Shown: piece after piece, positions 9,881-16,820 of the stretch | Layout of the letters: the number at the start of each line of letters is the position of its first letter | Numbering within the stretch: the first letter of the stretch is position 1 | DNA from: a virus | Length of the DNA stretch: 20,922 nt | Reading direction: 5' to 3' (one strand) | Virus record (IMG/VR): IMGVR_UViG_3300012928_000055 | Span: 1-20,922 of that record | Position numbers and translations under genes: made by a program | Notes under the pieces: model-generated | Seen by the model: only the letters and a program-made list of their open reading frames with translations | Database searches by the model: none | Told to the model about the DNA's origin: nothing

Positions 9881-10240
9881 TTATTTATTCATTAATCCCA
9901 TTATTTGATCTAGCCCTACATTACCTTTAGGTAATTCTCCATTTGCTACATCCATGCTTTTATTTGGCACAAATGTTTGTGCTTGTTGGGAAGTAAATTG
10001 TCCTGCTGTTTCACCTAAAATATTTTTATAAGCATCTCTTTTTTCTTGAGGAGACATTTGAGGTTGTGAATTCATCACAGGTGATTGTGGTGTAGGTATA
10101 GGAATATTAGATTCTACCATAGGTTGTGGTTGAACTATTTTTGTTCCTTTAACTGCTTCTAATAAAATTTCTTTTAATTCTTCTTGAATTGTTTCTTTTA
10201 CTACTTCTTTAATCGCTTTTTTTAATGCTTCTAATTTCAT
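9881..10240 (-). CDS. small hypothetical virion-operon protein with amphipathic N-terminal helix (119 aa)
   Basis: Not recognised. Residues 1-33 (starting MKLEALKKAIKEVVKETIQE) form a strongly charged, Lys/Glu-alternating amphipathic helix, probably a coiled coil. Residues 36-65 are Pro/Gln/Met/Ser-rich and likely a flexible linker. The C-terminal part (QEKRDAYKNILGETAGQFTS, then a Gly/Leu/Met-rich tail) may hold one more helix. It ends 2 nt before the gp25-like gene. The leader carries TATAAAAA about 10 nt upstream of the ATG, close to the T4-like late motif TATAAATA but with one mismatch. Small helix-plus-linker proteins in this place may act as assembly factors or minor baseplate parts; that is speculation. 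Confidence 0.75.
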   Translation of the reverse strand: MKLEALKKAIKEVVKETIQEELKEILLEAVKGTKIVQPQPMVESNIPIPTPQSPVMNSQPQMSPQEKRDAYKNILGETAGQFTSQQAQTFVPNKSMDVANGELPKGNVGLDQIMGLMNK

Positions 10241-10277
10241 TATGTTATTTTTTTATAAATATTAAATAATCTAAATT

Positions 10278-11138
10278 TTACAACCAAGGTGCATTCGGGT
10301 TTGATACTTCTACCCATGCTACTCCATTCCATTTTACCTTTTTAAAATGTCTTAAAATTCTAGTATCACCTTCATTAGGTATTCCTGTTGGTCTTTCAGG
10401 ATCATCTGGCTTTCTACTAAATAATCCATTAATAAATAATCCTGTACTAGGATCTATTCCATCAGAGTTTGGATCATCATATACATTTGCACCTAATATT
10501 TCTATATTTTGACCAGTTGCATTTTGTCCTACTCCTAATCTAACAAGACCACCATGATTCCCTACAAATACAGGTCCTACTCCTTCTTTATAATTCCATT
10601 CTGTTATATTTAATTCACCATTATCCCAATAAGTCCAAGCTATTTCATAAGCTGCTTGTCGTTGTACATTAACACCTTCTTCCCAAGTATCATTTTTAAA
10701 TCTTTTATTTTGTACTGCTCTTCTTACAGTATGTAAAAAATGATTATTAGTTGGGTCATATTCTTGTGAATTTTTTAAACCTCTTCTACCTAATTTATAA
10801 GCTTTATCGAAAATTTCTTGTGCTTGTTCATCACTAGCACCAAATGTTGATTTAATCCAAGATTTTAAATTTCTTCTTCCTGTTTGAAATGACCAATTAA
10901 TACTATCTATTGCTTTTTCTAATACAGGTACACCTTCATTAATAGCTTTATCATAAATCCAATGACCTTCTCCAGCTTCAATAGCTTGTATATGTAAATC
11001 CCAAGCTATATCATATATTTCATTAGCCCATGTAGTGTGCATATCAAAAGGCATCCAATCACCATATGTTTTTGATTGTATTTGAATTAAACTTGTATCT
11101 CTTTTTAATTCTTTTTCATCTGGTAATACTTCTTCCAA
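10278..11138 (-). CDS. hypothetical virion-operon protein (286 aa), uncertain start codon
   Basis: Not recognised. The N-terminal two thirds is helical and rich in Trp (WMPFDMHTTWANEIYDIAWD; INWSFQTGRRNLKSWIKSTFG; AYEIAWTYWDNGE) with basic patches (KLGRRGLKN, RRAVQNKRFKND). The last 90 residues change to Gly/Asn/Asp/Pro-rich, probably beta-structured (VGPVFVGNHGGLVRLGVGQN, ending in WNGVAWVEVSNPNAPWL). No ATG is available near the 5' end: the frame opens right after the previous gene's TAA and the first plausible start is TTG at 11138, four codons downstream; ATT at 11150 directly behind the stop is the other option. A structural function in the tail is inferred from position between two virion genes. 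Confidence 0.72.
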   Translation of the reverse strand: MEEVLPDEKELKRDTSLIQIQSKTYGDWMPFDMHTTWANEIYDIAWDLHIQAIEAGEGHWIYDKAINEGVPVLEKAIDSINWSFQTGRRNLKSWIKSTFGASDEQAQEIFDKAYKLGRRGLKNSQEYDPTNNHFLHTVRRAVQNKRFKNDTWEEGVNVQRQAAYEIAWTYWDNGELNITEWNYKEGVGPVFVGNHGGLVRLGVGQNATGQNIEILGANVYDDPNSDGIDPSTGLFINGLFSRKPDDPERPTGIPNEGDTRILRHFKKVKWNGVAWVEVSNPNAPWL

Positions 11139-11150
11139 AGGTGGAGGAAT

Positions 11151-12362
11151 TTAACTTAAATCTAAATCTCCTAAATTTAGAGTATCTATTCTAAACTTCA
11201 TTTCATTAACAAGAACTTCAACTGAAGAACTCCATGAATAATCATTAAATAACATTTCAGGATTTAATGGAATAAGTGGTTCTTCTGATGAAAGATCTCT
11301 TTCAAGTGCTTTTTCTGCTGTAATTCTTCTTCTTGGGAGGAATGAAGTAGTACCTGTTTCAATTTCCATTCTAAGGTACCAACCATTATAAAATAATCCA
11401 GGAGGATTCATTAATAATTCTAATAAAGCTTCTTCAGATAAAGCATTATCTTCAGCAGTATCAAATGGTCCTGTGTCTAATAATGTTAAATTTATTTCTG
11501 ATGCTAATGCTTCATTTGCTGCTTGTTTTGCTGTTTCTTCATTTGTTTGTGCCCAAATTCCATTATCAGAATTATCAGGTGGATATTTATTTTTATTATC
11601 TTCCTGTGCTGAATAATATTCTATTACTTTTACTATATCACCTTTTAAATATTGTTGGTCATCTTTCCATTCATCTGTTTTTGGAGTAGAATCTAATAAT
11701 TCCCAATTAGAATTTTCCGGTGATGTTGGATTAGAATTTGTACTAGTTTCTATAGCTTCATAATATCTAGTTACTGAAACTTTATTACCAGTTCCATCTG
11801 TTCCATCTGCATTAGGGTCTGAAAGTGCTTTATAATCTTTTACAGGTGACCATTCTATACTATCATTTACTTCTTCTATAAGACAATTACCAATACTAGT
11901 ATCTATACTATTTAAAGTAGTTATTGCAGCTTGTAAAAATTTATTAATAAACTTTAAAGCTATAGGAATACCTCCTATTTGACTTTTACCTGTTTTTACT
12001 ATTTCTCCTAATAAATCTAAAACATCAGATAATGTAGTAAGTACATTTGCAGGAATACCAGCTCCAGGAGGAACTGCTACAGGAAAAGGTAATTTTTTAA
12101 TTATTTTTATTGCTATATCTAAAGCAGTTAATATATTATCTACTGTAGTTGCTGTTTTATCTAAAACTGCAATTGGTTTTGCTATTGTTTCTAAAGCAGA
12201 CTGGATTTGATTTTTTTGGGCATTTAATGCTATTATTTCTTCTTTTGGAGGACAACCTTCTATTTGGAATTTTTCTTTTATACCTTGTAAAGCCCCATCA
12301 AACTTAAGTAAATTTATACAAGTTTTAAGTGTTAATTTTATTATTACTTTTTCTAATGCCAT
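11151..12362 (-). CDS. putative baseplate/tail protein with two carbohydrate-binding-like modules (403 aa)
   Basis: Residues 1-165 are helical and hydrophobic (ILTALDIAIKIIKKLPFPVA; IPIALKFINKFLQAAITTL) with Cys at 15, 37 and 160. Residues 171-223 and 231-272 look like two tandem modules of the chitin-binding/CBM5-12 type: each has W...Y, a V-rich strand, YY.A, then NP or PP and a closing W. The second is clearest: W232, Y238, KGD at 240-242, YYSAQ at 249-253, PPD at 261-263 and W270. The tail (FLPRRRITAEKALERD, then SWSSSVEVLVNEMKFRI) is mixed. Its ATG overlaps the TAA of the gp5-like gene by one base (TAATG). Such modules in baseplate proteins are usually thought to bind cell-surface glycans; that role is inferred. 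Confidence 0.8.
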   Translation of the reverse strand: MALEKVIIKLTLKTCINLLKFDGALQGIKEKFQIEGCPPKEEIIALNAQKNQIQSALETIAKPIAVLDKTATTVDNILTALDIAIKIIKKLPFPVAVPPGAGIPANVLTTLSDVLDLLGEIVKTGKSQIGGIPIALKFINKFLQAAITTLNSIDTSIGNCLIEEVNDSIEWSPVKDYKALSDPNADGTDGTGNKVSVTRYYEAIETSTNSNPTSPENSNWELLDSTPKTDEWKDDQQYLKGDIVKVIEYYSAQEDNKNKYPPDNSDNGIWAQTNEETAKQAANEALASEINLTLLDTGPFDTAEDNALSEEALLELLMNPPGLFYNGWYLRMEIETGTTSFLPRRRITAEKALERDLSSEEPLIPLNPEMLFNDYSWSSSVEVLVNEMKFRIDTLNLGDLDLS

Positions 12363-13582
12363 TATTTTGTAAATGATACTTTAGATTTAAACAATTCAGT
12401 CATAGCTATACATTTTTCTAATTGTATTAAAACGGGAGCTGCTGTAGCTGCTATAGCTGGGTTAGGCATACCAGGTGCTATTACTGTAATAGGTAATTCT
12501 TCCATTAATGATGATAAATTAGTACATAATGTTTTAAATTCTTTTAAAAATTTATTACCTAATATAATAGGTTCTGTTGCATTTTTTGCTCCTAACATAA
12601 CAAATTTTGTATCTGCTACAACCATATTAGGTGCATCAATATTAACACTATCATTTGTATTTAAATTAATTGATTTTTCAGCACTTAATAATATGTGATC
12701 AGATTTAGCATTAAATAATAATCTTCCTGATGATAAAATTACTTGATTTTCATCAAATTTATCAGGTTTAGTAGGTTGCATAAAATATGATTTATATTTA
12801 TCTGCTGCTACTTCGATTGGTATTTGTTGTGTTGAAGTTAAATAAATTGATGTTGGATCTTCATTAATATCTTCTACTTGTGGTATCCAAGGATCATTAC
12901 CATCATCAGCCTGACCATTTCTTATAATCATAAGAGGATCTCCATCTTCCCCAGCATCTGACCATGGATTTTGTGGTGATGAATTTGCAGAAGTACTTCC
13001 AAATCTCATACTTTGGCCCCATCTTCCTTCATGTAAAACATCTCCTTCAAAAGGTTGAACATTTCTAACATTTAAATTTTCTTGAAATCTTTCTCCTAAA
13101 TCAATATCTGTAGAACCATCAGATACTCTTCTTACTAAACCTGCTTCAGTTTGATCATAATCATTTTTTTGATTTTCATTTTCAACTAAATTACTAGGAA
13201 CAGCATTATGATGTACACTATTCCAAACATTTATAGGTCTAAAATAATAAAAATCTGTATCAGTAGTATTATTTTGGGTATTTTCATTAGCTAATCCTAT
13301 TACATAAACATATTCATTTATTGTAGGTATACATTTTTGATCTGGGAATAATGGTTTTGCAAAAGGACAAACACCTAAATCTTTAGTATCTCTTACATTT
13401 ATAGGTTCAAATTTTATTCCTCCAATAGCATTCCATTGTCCTTCCTCATCAAATATATCAGGATCATCTGTATCATTTAATAATACAAATCTAACCCTAA
13501 CACTTTGTATTGTTGGACTTCCGGGTTTTGGACCCATAAATCCTTTTAGGGGTGAAACACCTGTTACTTGTCTAATTGCCAT
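12362..13582 (-). CDS. baseplate hub/spike protein, gp5-like without lysozyme domain (406 aa)
   Basis: Residues about 20-125 read as an OB-fold-like start (SVRVRFVLLNDTDDPDIFDE, GIKFEPINVRD, then a P..NEYVYVIGLAN strand). Residues 178-196 contain FEGDVLHEGRWGQSMRFGS, a signature I associate with gp5 hub proteins of marine T4-like phages. Residues 280-345 carry short alternating strands (SSGRLLFNAKSDHILLSAEK; SINLNTNDSVNID; MVVADTKFVMLG), as in the triple-stranded beta-helix spikes of gp5C/VgrG. There is no sign of the central lysozyme domain present in T4 gp5 (575 aa). It starts in an 11-nt overlap with the 119-aa gene upstream. Role: centre of the baseplate, piercing the outer membrane. Family assignment is good but made by eye. 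Confidence 0.82.
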   Translation of the reverse strand: MAIRQVTGVSPLKGFMGPKPGSPTIQSVRVRFVLLNDTDDPDIFDEEGQWNAIGGIKFEPINVRDTKDLGVCPFAKPLFPDQKCIPTINEYVYVIGLANENTQNNTTDTDFYYFRPINVWNSVHHNAVPSNLVENENQKNDYDQTEAGLVRRVSDGSTDIDLGERFQENLNVRNVQPFEGDVLHEGRWGQSMRFGSTSANSSPQNPWSDAGEDGDPLMIIRNGQADDGNDPWIPQVEDINEDPTSIYLTSTQQIPIEVAADKYKSYFMQPTKPDKFDENQVILSSGRLLFNAKSDHILLSAEKSINLNTNDSVNIDAPNMVVADTKFVMLGAKNATEPIILGNKFLKEFKTLCTNLSSLMEELPITVIAPGMPNPAIAATAAPVLIQLEKCIAMTELFKSKVSFTK

Positions 13583-13931
13583 CTTTTTTATTTTCTTTGG
13601 ATAATTTTTCTAATCTTTCCATTTCATCCAATAATTCTTGTTTTTCTTCATCCGATATACCTAATTCTCCATCTTCACCTGTTGTTTGAAGTGCTCTCTG
13701 AATAATAGTAGCCATTTTAATTAGCTGTTCATCATTTTTTACTCCAATTTCTAAATATTCTTTAATTAAAGGAACTATTAAAGTAGCATCACCTATTTCT
13801 TGAATAAGAGGTTTTAATTCAGAAATTAAAGCTGAAATTTGTTTTTTCTTTTGAGTTTGATTATCGTAAATTTCATTAAGAATATCTGAAAATTTTTTAT
13901 TTCCAAATATAATTGAATCCAATTGTCCCAT
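13572..13931 (-). CDS. small helical hypothetical protein, first gene of the virion operon (119 aa)
   Basis: Not recognised. It is almost wholly helical: ILNEIYDNQTQKKKQISALI, then SELKPLIQEI, a hydrophobic middle (ATLIVPLIKEYLEIGV) and an acidic coiled-coil tail (SDEEKQELLDEMERLEKLSK). It overlaps the gp5-like start by 11 nt, so the two proteins are probably made in fixed proportion. The ATG at 13931 lies only 5 nt after a TATAAATA motif, so if that motif is a late promoter the transcript would be nearly leaderless. No other Met occurs early enough to serve as an alternative start. A chaperone or assembly partner of the hub protein is one possible reading from overlap and helical character. 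Confidence 0.78.
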   Translation of the reverse strand: MGQLDSIIFGNKKFSDILNEIYDNQTQKKKQISALISELKPLIQEIGDATLIVPLIKEYLEIGVKNDEQLIKMATIIQRALQTTGEDGELGISDEEKQELLDEMERLEKLSKENKKDGN

Positions 13932-13936
13932 AGTTT

Positions 13937-13944
13937 TATTTATA
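13937..13944 (-). promoter_or_regulatory. candidate T4-type late promoter TATAAATA
   Basis: The minus strand reads TATAAATA, identical to the T4 late promoter consensus recognised by gp55. It lies in the 30-nt gap between the gp55-like gene and the virion genes, where a late promoter would be expected. The motif is half of a 12-bp perfect palindrome (13937-13948), so the plus strand carries it too, with no gene to drive on that side. The genome is so AT-rich that TATAAATA also occurs by chance, for example inside the giant gene, and the ATG is only 5 nt away, so this stays a candidate. Confidence 0.45.
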
Positions 13945-13961
13945 AATATGAGAAAATTAAA

Positions 13962-14774
13962 CTATTTAGATGGAAAATAACCATATTCGTAATAGAATAA
14001 ATATTTTTCTTTAAAAACTTTATGTAATCTATTAGCTATTTTAGTTATTTTAGGAGTTTTAACATCAATCATTTCTCTAATATAGATGTATAATGCTTTT
14101 TTATTAAAAACATCAATTGCTTCTCTTTTTCTAAATAATTCTAAAATACAATCAGCTATTTGTGCATCATATTCTTTGGAAAAATATTTATAAATGTTAT
14201 CTGTCATATATTGAACATATTCATCTATAAAAAATGATAATCTATCTCCTTCTTTAAATCCCTTTTGGCTTAATTCATCACCTTCAAAACCATCACCCCT
14301 TTCTGAGAATTTAATTATAGTTTCATCTAATTTAGATGATGATTTAATAAATGGAGAAGAAGTATCTAGGTTTTGATAATTACTAATATCCTCTACAGAT
14401 ACTTTATCTATTTTTTTCTTATAATTTTTTTGGTTATATACTATTAACCATCTTTTTACAATAGTACCAAAATAAGAATAAGCTTTTGCACCTTTAGCAG
14501 GATCAAATAAATGGATTTTATCTAATAAAAATACCATTATTTCATGTTGTAAATCTTCTAAATTTTCAACATCATCTGTGTAGTAAAATTTAAAAGTATG
14601 AATTATATTTTGAGTTAATTTATAAAAAGGATAATGAATATGTTCTTGATAAATTAAACTTTTAGTACCTGGTTTTCTTGTTTTATTATAAAGTACTATA
14701 GCGTCTTCAGTTTCTTGTGTAAAATAATTTTTCTTTTGTTTTTTATTTCTATTTTTTCTTATAATGTTATCCAT
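13962..14774 (-). CDS. 55: late-transcription sigma factor, T4 gp55-like
   Basis: Predicted to replace or compete with host sigma on RNA polymerase and direct it to late promoters. After a very basic N-terminus (RKNRNKKQKK) comes YFTQETEDAIVLYNKT, a stretch I associate with gp55 of T4-like phages. Residues 70-112 (DLQHEIMVFLLDKIHLFDPA, then KAYSYFGTIVKRWLI) match sigma region 2: a DL.(H/Q)E....L...I..FD...G.AY.YF.T.(V/I)...L pattern. Residues 240-258 (TPKITKIANRLHKVFKEK) look like a short helix-turn-helix. It is longer than T4 gp55 (270 against 185 aa), with an acidic insert around 135-180. It precedes the virion operon directly. A more general sigma-70-like protein is the alternative; the sigma assignment itself is fairly strong. 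Confidence 0.82.
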   Translation of the reverse strand: MDNIIRKNRNKKQKKNYFTQETEDAIVLYNKTRKPGTKSLIYQEHIHYPFYKLTQNIIHTFKFYYTDDVENLEDLQHEIMVFLLDKIHLFDPAKGAKAYSYFGTIVKRWLIVYNQKNYKKKIDKVSVEDISNYQNLDTSSPFIKSSSKLDETIIKFSERGDGFEGDELSQKGFKEGDRLSFFIDEYVQYMTDNIYKYFSKEYDAQIADCILELFRKREAIDVFNKKALYIYIREMIDVKTPKITKIANRLHKVFKEKYLFYYEYGYFPSK

Positions 14775-14778
14775 AATA

Positions 14779-15057
14779 TTAAACTTTTCTTATTTTGAAT
14801 TCATTTAATATTTTTTGAATGTTTTTAACATTTTTAAAAAAGAAACCTATTTCATCATCTGCCTCAAATCTCCCTAATTGATCTAATTTTTTTAATTTTT
14901 CATCTGAAATTTCAATTATTTTTGAGATTTTATCTAAATATTTCATATATTCTACTAATACATCTTCTTGTCTTTCATTCTTTTTAAGAAGATTAAAAGT
15001 CGTAAATACTAAAATTACGACTATTACTGATAATAATGTTATTACTAAAGTTTCCAT
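14779..15057 (-). CDS. small membrane-anchored coiled-coil protein (92 aa)
   Basis: Residues 3-24 (TLVITLLSVIVVILVFTTFN) form one clear transmembrane helix, followed by LLKKNERQ, which predicts the C-terminal part in the cytoplasm. Residues 30-90 are helical and charged with Leu/Ile at heptad spacing (YLDKISKIIEISDEKLKKLD; FFKNVKNIQKILNEFKIRK). There is no lipobox and no cleavage site. The ATG overlaps the TAA of the HD-domain gene by one base (TAATG), and it ends 4 nt before the sigma-factor gene. The topology resembles small anchored phage proteins such as inner-membrane spanins or lysis regulators, but a spanin would face the periplasm, so this is not claimed. Function unknown. Confidence 0.8.
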   Translation of the reverse strand: METLVITLLSVIVVILVFTTFNLLKKNERQEDVLVEYMKYLDKISKIIEISDEKLKKLDQLGRFEADDEIGFFFKNVKNIQKILNEFKIRKV

Positions 15058-15836
15058 TATAAATTATCTAACATACTTTTTAAACCTGTACTTCCTATAT
15101 TACTTAATGCTTTAGATTTTACAGAAGTACTTTTTTTATTATTATCTAATGTAAAATTTTTCTTTTGGGTAGCCAAGTTATCTTTAGAAAACTTAGGTAA
15201 CCATTCTTTTTCAAATTCAATTCTAGCAGCCATCATATCAGCCTGATGTAAAATAAAAGGTAAAGCAGTTCTTGGTTTTTGTTCTGGCATCCATCCTTTT
15301 AAATATTTTTCATTAGCTGTATCATATAAACCATCATGTGTTTGAATAGCTAACATTTCATTAAAGTTATACTTAATATCGTGTGATTGTAATAAAAATA
15401 ATCCTCTATCAGGAACAGATGCAAATGGTACTTTATTATTAAACATATAATCTTCTCCTAGTTTTTCTCTTCTCCATTTATCGGTTTGAGGAATATAAGA
15501 ATCTTGTTCTTCATCTCCCATTTTACCTAAATCATGATTAATAGCTGAAAATACTAATTCTTCAATTGTAAAAGTAGTAATATCTACACCTTCTTCTTTC
15601 CAAATTTCATATTGTTTAAGAGCACAACGAACTACTCTATTAACATGATCTACATACCCACCTGGAAATGCATTATGATACTCTTTTTTATGAGCAGCAG
15701 GCATTAATATAAGACGATCTTCAAATTTTTTATAAAATGCAAGTAATTTTTCTTTTCTATCTCCTGAGATATGTTCTTCAATGTTAGTTAAGAATATTTC
15801 CCAATTTGCTTGGATTATTTCTGCTGATAATTTCAT
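15057..15836 (-). CDS. HD-domain metal-dependent phosphohydrolase (259 aa)
   Basis: Carries the HD-superfamily metal-binding set: H54 and H64 in EYHNAFPGGYVDHVNRVVR, the HD doublet H101-D102 in NHDLGKMGDE, a possible extra H167-D168 in IQTHDGLYD, and D200 in LHQADMMAARIE. Such enzymes cleave phosphoesters in nucleotides or nucleic acids; the substrate cannot be read from the sequence. The order H...HD...D and the H-A-F-P-G-G-Y-V-D-H-V stretch resemble the HD part of YhaM-like 3'-5' exoribonucleases, but there is no N-terminal OB domain. The C-terminal 40 residues are basic and Ser/Asn-rich, probably flexible. It is coupled by TAATG to the membrane protein downstream. A role in host RNA or nucleotide turnover during infection is inferred. 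Confidence 0.85.
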   Translation of the reverse strand: MKLSAEIIQANWEIFLTNIEEHISGDRKEKLLAFYKKFEDRLILMPAAHKKEYHNAFPGGYVDHVNRVVRCALKQYEIWKEEGVDITTFTIEELVFSAINHDLGKMGDEEQDSYIPQTDKWRREKLGEDYMFNNKVPFASVPDRGLFLLQSHDIKYNFNEMLAIQTHDGLYDTANEKYLKGWMPEQKPRTALPFILHQADMMAARIEFEKEWLPKFSKDNLATQKKNFTLDNNKKSTSVKSKALSNIGSTGLKSMLDNL

Positions 15837-15851
15837 AACTTTTATTTTTTA

Positions 15852-16067
15852 TTATCTGTTAAGATTTGATTGGACATTTATTTCATGTCCTGAGAATGGT
15901 TCTCTAGCTATCATTGATTTTAAATTATCTAATTTATCCTCAATATTTGATATTTCATTTTTAAAATTTTCTGCTGTAGTGCCTGGTCTTCCAACCATAG
16001 TATCTAGAACTTTAAGTCTACCTTCAATTCTTTCAATTTCTCGATTTATTGTTTCTCTTCCTATCAT
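15852..16067 (-). CDS. small coiled-coil hypothetical protein (71 aa)
   Basis: Not recognised. Two helical segments with heptad hydrophobics (REIERIEGRLKVLDTMVG and ENFKNEISNIEDKLDNLKSM) are separated by a GRPGTT turn, suggesting a helical hairpin that could dimerise. No membrane segment or enzyme motif. The start follows an A/T-only leader. It ends 15 nt before the HD-domain gene and is the first gene after a 113-bp gap, so it probably opens the transcription unit that continues through the HD gene and the sigma factor. Confidence 0.72.
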   Translation of the reverse strand: MIGRETINREIERIEGRLKVLDTMVGRPGTTAENFKNEISNIEDKLDNLKSMIAREPFSGHEINVQSNLNR

Positions 16068-16180
16068 ATTATATTATTTAGTTTATTTATTATTATCCTA
16101 ACCCCCTTATTTCCTCTATATTTTCTATTTTCTCAAAACCCCGTATCCATAATGTATACATGATTTTTCTGGTATCCAAA
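16068..16180 (-). promoter_or_regulatory. intergenic region with palindrome and weak flavobacterial-type promoter candidate
   Basis: This 113-bp gap holds a perfect 10-bp palindrome, ATGTATACAT, at 16152-16161, and two direct copies of GGATAC on the minus strand flanking it. A TTTG just upstream followed after 20 nt by TACATTAT is a weak fit to the Bacteroidota pattern TTTG / TAnnTTTG, overlapping the palindrome. This could be a promoter with an operator for the small gene, HD gene and sigma-factor unit downstream. Evidence is pattern only. Confidence 0.3.
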
Positions 16181-16603
16181 CTATATTTTAAGAAAATCAA
16201 TAATTTTTTGAAGATGTGCACATTTTTCATATTCTTCAGTTTCTATCCAATATGAAATTCCTAATTCTAATGATGTTTGTAAATATTCATCTTTATAATG
16301 GTTTATAGCATGGAGATGAGAAGAGTTTTTTAAATCTATTTTATTTATATATTTCCAAGCCCTATTGTATGTAATATATTCACCAGCTTCTTTCATATCT
16401 ATTATATCTAATTCAGAATTAGACTTTTTAAAGAATTGAAGAAATTTTTTATTAAAATTAATATGATTTAAAATTAATTTCTTATACATTCCTACCCAAT
16501 AAATAGGAGTTTCTTTAAAATCAATAAACGATTTAGCAGTATCTGTTCCATCTAAATCATCATGTGATCCAAATAGCCCAAATATATTATCTACATTTAT
16601 CAT
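16181..16603 (-). CDS. hypothetical protein with UVR-like C-terminal helical hairpin (140 aa)
   Basis: Not assigned to a known family. The N-terminus (MINVDNIFGLFGSHDDLDGT) is short and acidic; the middle has basic aromatic helices (VGMYKKLILNHINFNKKFLQ; YITYNRAWKYINKIDL). The last 25 residues, WIETEEYEKCAHLQKIIDFL, fit the UVR motif pattern (A...E.YE.AA.LR..I..L) found in UvrB/UvrC and in McsA-like adaptors, with Cys-Ala in place of Ala-Ala. That hairpin usually makes protein-protein contacts. The start ATG at 16603 follows TATTTATAATAAA and no Shine-Dalgarno. The UVR resemblance is suggestive only, and the rest of the protein gives no clue to function. Confidence 0.78.
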   Translation of the reverse strand: MINVDNIFGLFGSHDDLDGTDTAKSFIDFKETPIYWVGMYKKLILNHINFNKKFLQFFKKSNSELDIIDMKEAGEYITYNRAWKYINKIDLKNSSHLHAINHYKDEYLQTSLELGISYWIETEEYEKCAHLQKIIDFLKI

Positions 16604-16635
16604 TTTATTATAAATATAGAAATTATGTGGATTTA

Positions 16636-16818
16636 TTACTTTTTTGATAGTTTATTTTTCTTTACTTTGTCTAATGCATACGCCCATTTAGATCTTGTAT
16701 CCTTATAGTAATGTTTATCTTGTTTAGACATTTTTTCTAACTGGGCATCAAATTCTTTTTTAATACCTAGTTTTTTAACTTCATAATGGGTTTCCCACCA
16801 AAAATCTTCCCAAGCCAT
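16636..16818 (-). CDS. small basic hypothetical protein (60 aa)
   Basis: Sixty residues, Lys-rich and Trp-rich at the N-terminus (MAWEDFWWETHYEVKKLGIK) with a basic tail (KVKKNKLSKK). No family recognised, no membrane segment. It lies 2 nt downstream of the 95-aa coiled-coil gene and shares its direction, so the two are probably co-transcribed. Codon use is AT-rich like that of neighbours and the gene leaves no large gap, which supports it being real. Confidence 0.7.
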   Translation of the reverse strand: MAWEDFWWETHYEVKKLGIKKEFDAQLEKMSKQDKHYYKDTRSKWAYALDKVKKNKLSKK

Positions 16819-16820
16819 TT

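Noticed and set aside
10254-10261. TATAAATA on the plus strand, and similar plus-strand copies at 16609 and 17397
   Set aside because: No plus-strand genes follow them; the motif is expected by chance in such AT-rich DNA.
11465-11689. Plus-strand open frame of 74 codons rich in Leu
   Set aside because: It is the complement of an AT-rich coding region; its Leu/Ile/Tyr-rich composition is a typical shadow of minus-strand codons.
15781-16101. Plus-strand open frame of 106 codons
   Set aside because: It overlaps the HD gene start and the 71-aa gene, both better supported; its composition is that of antisense translation.
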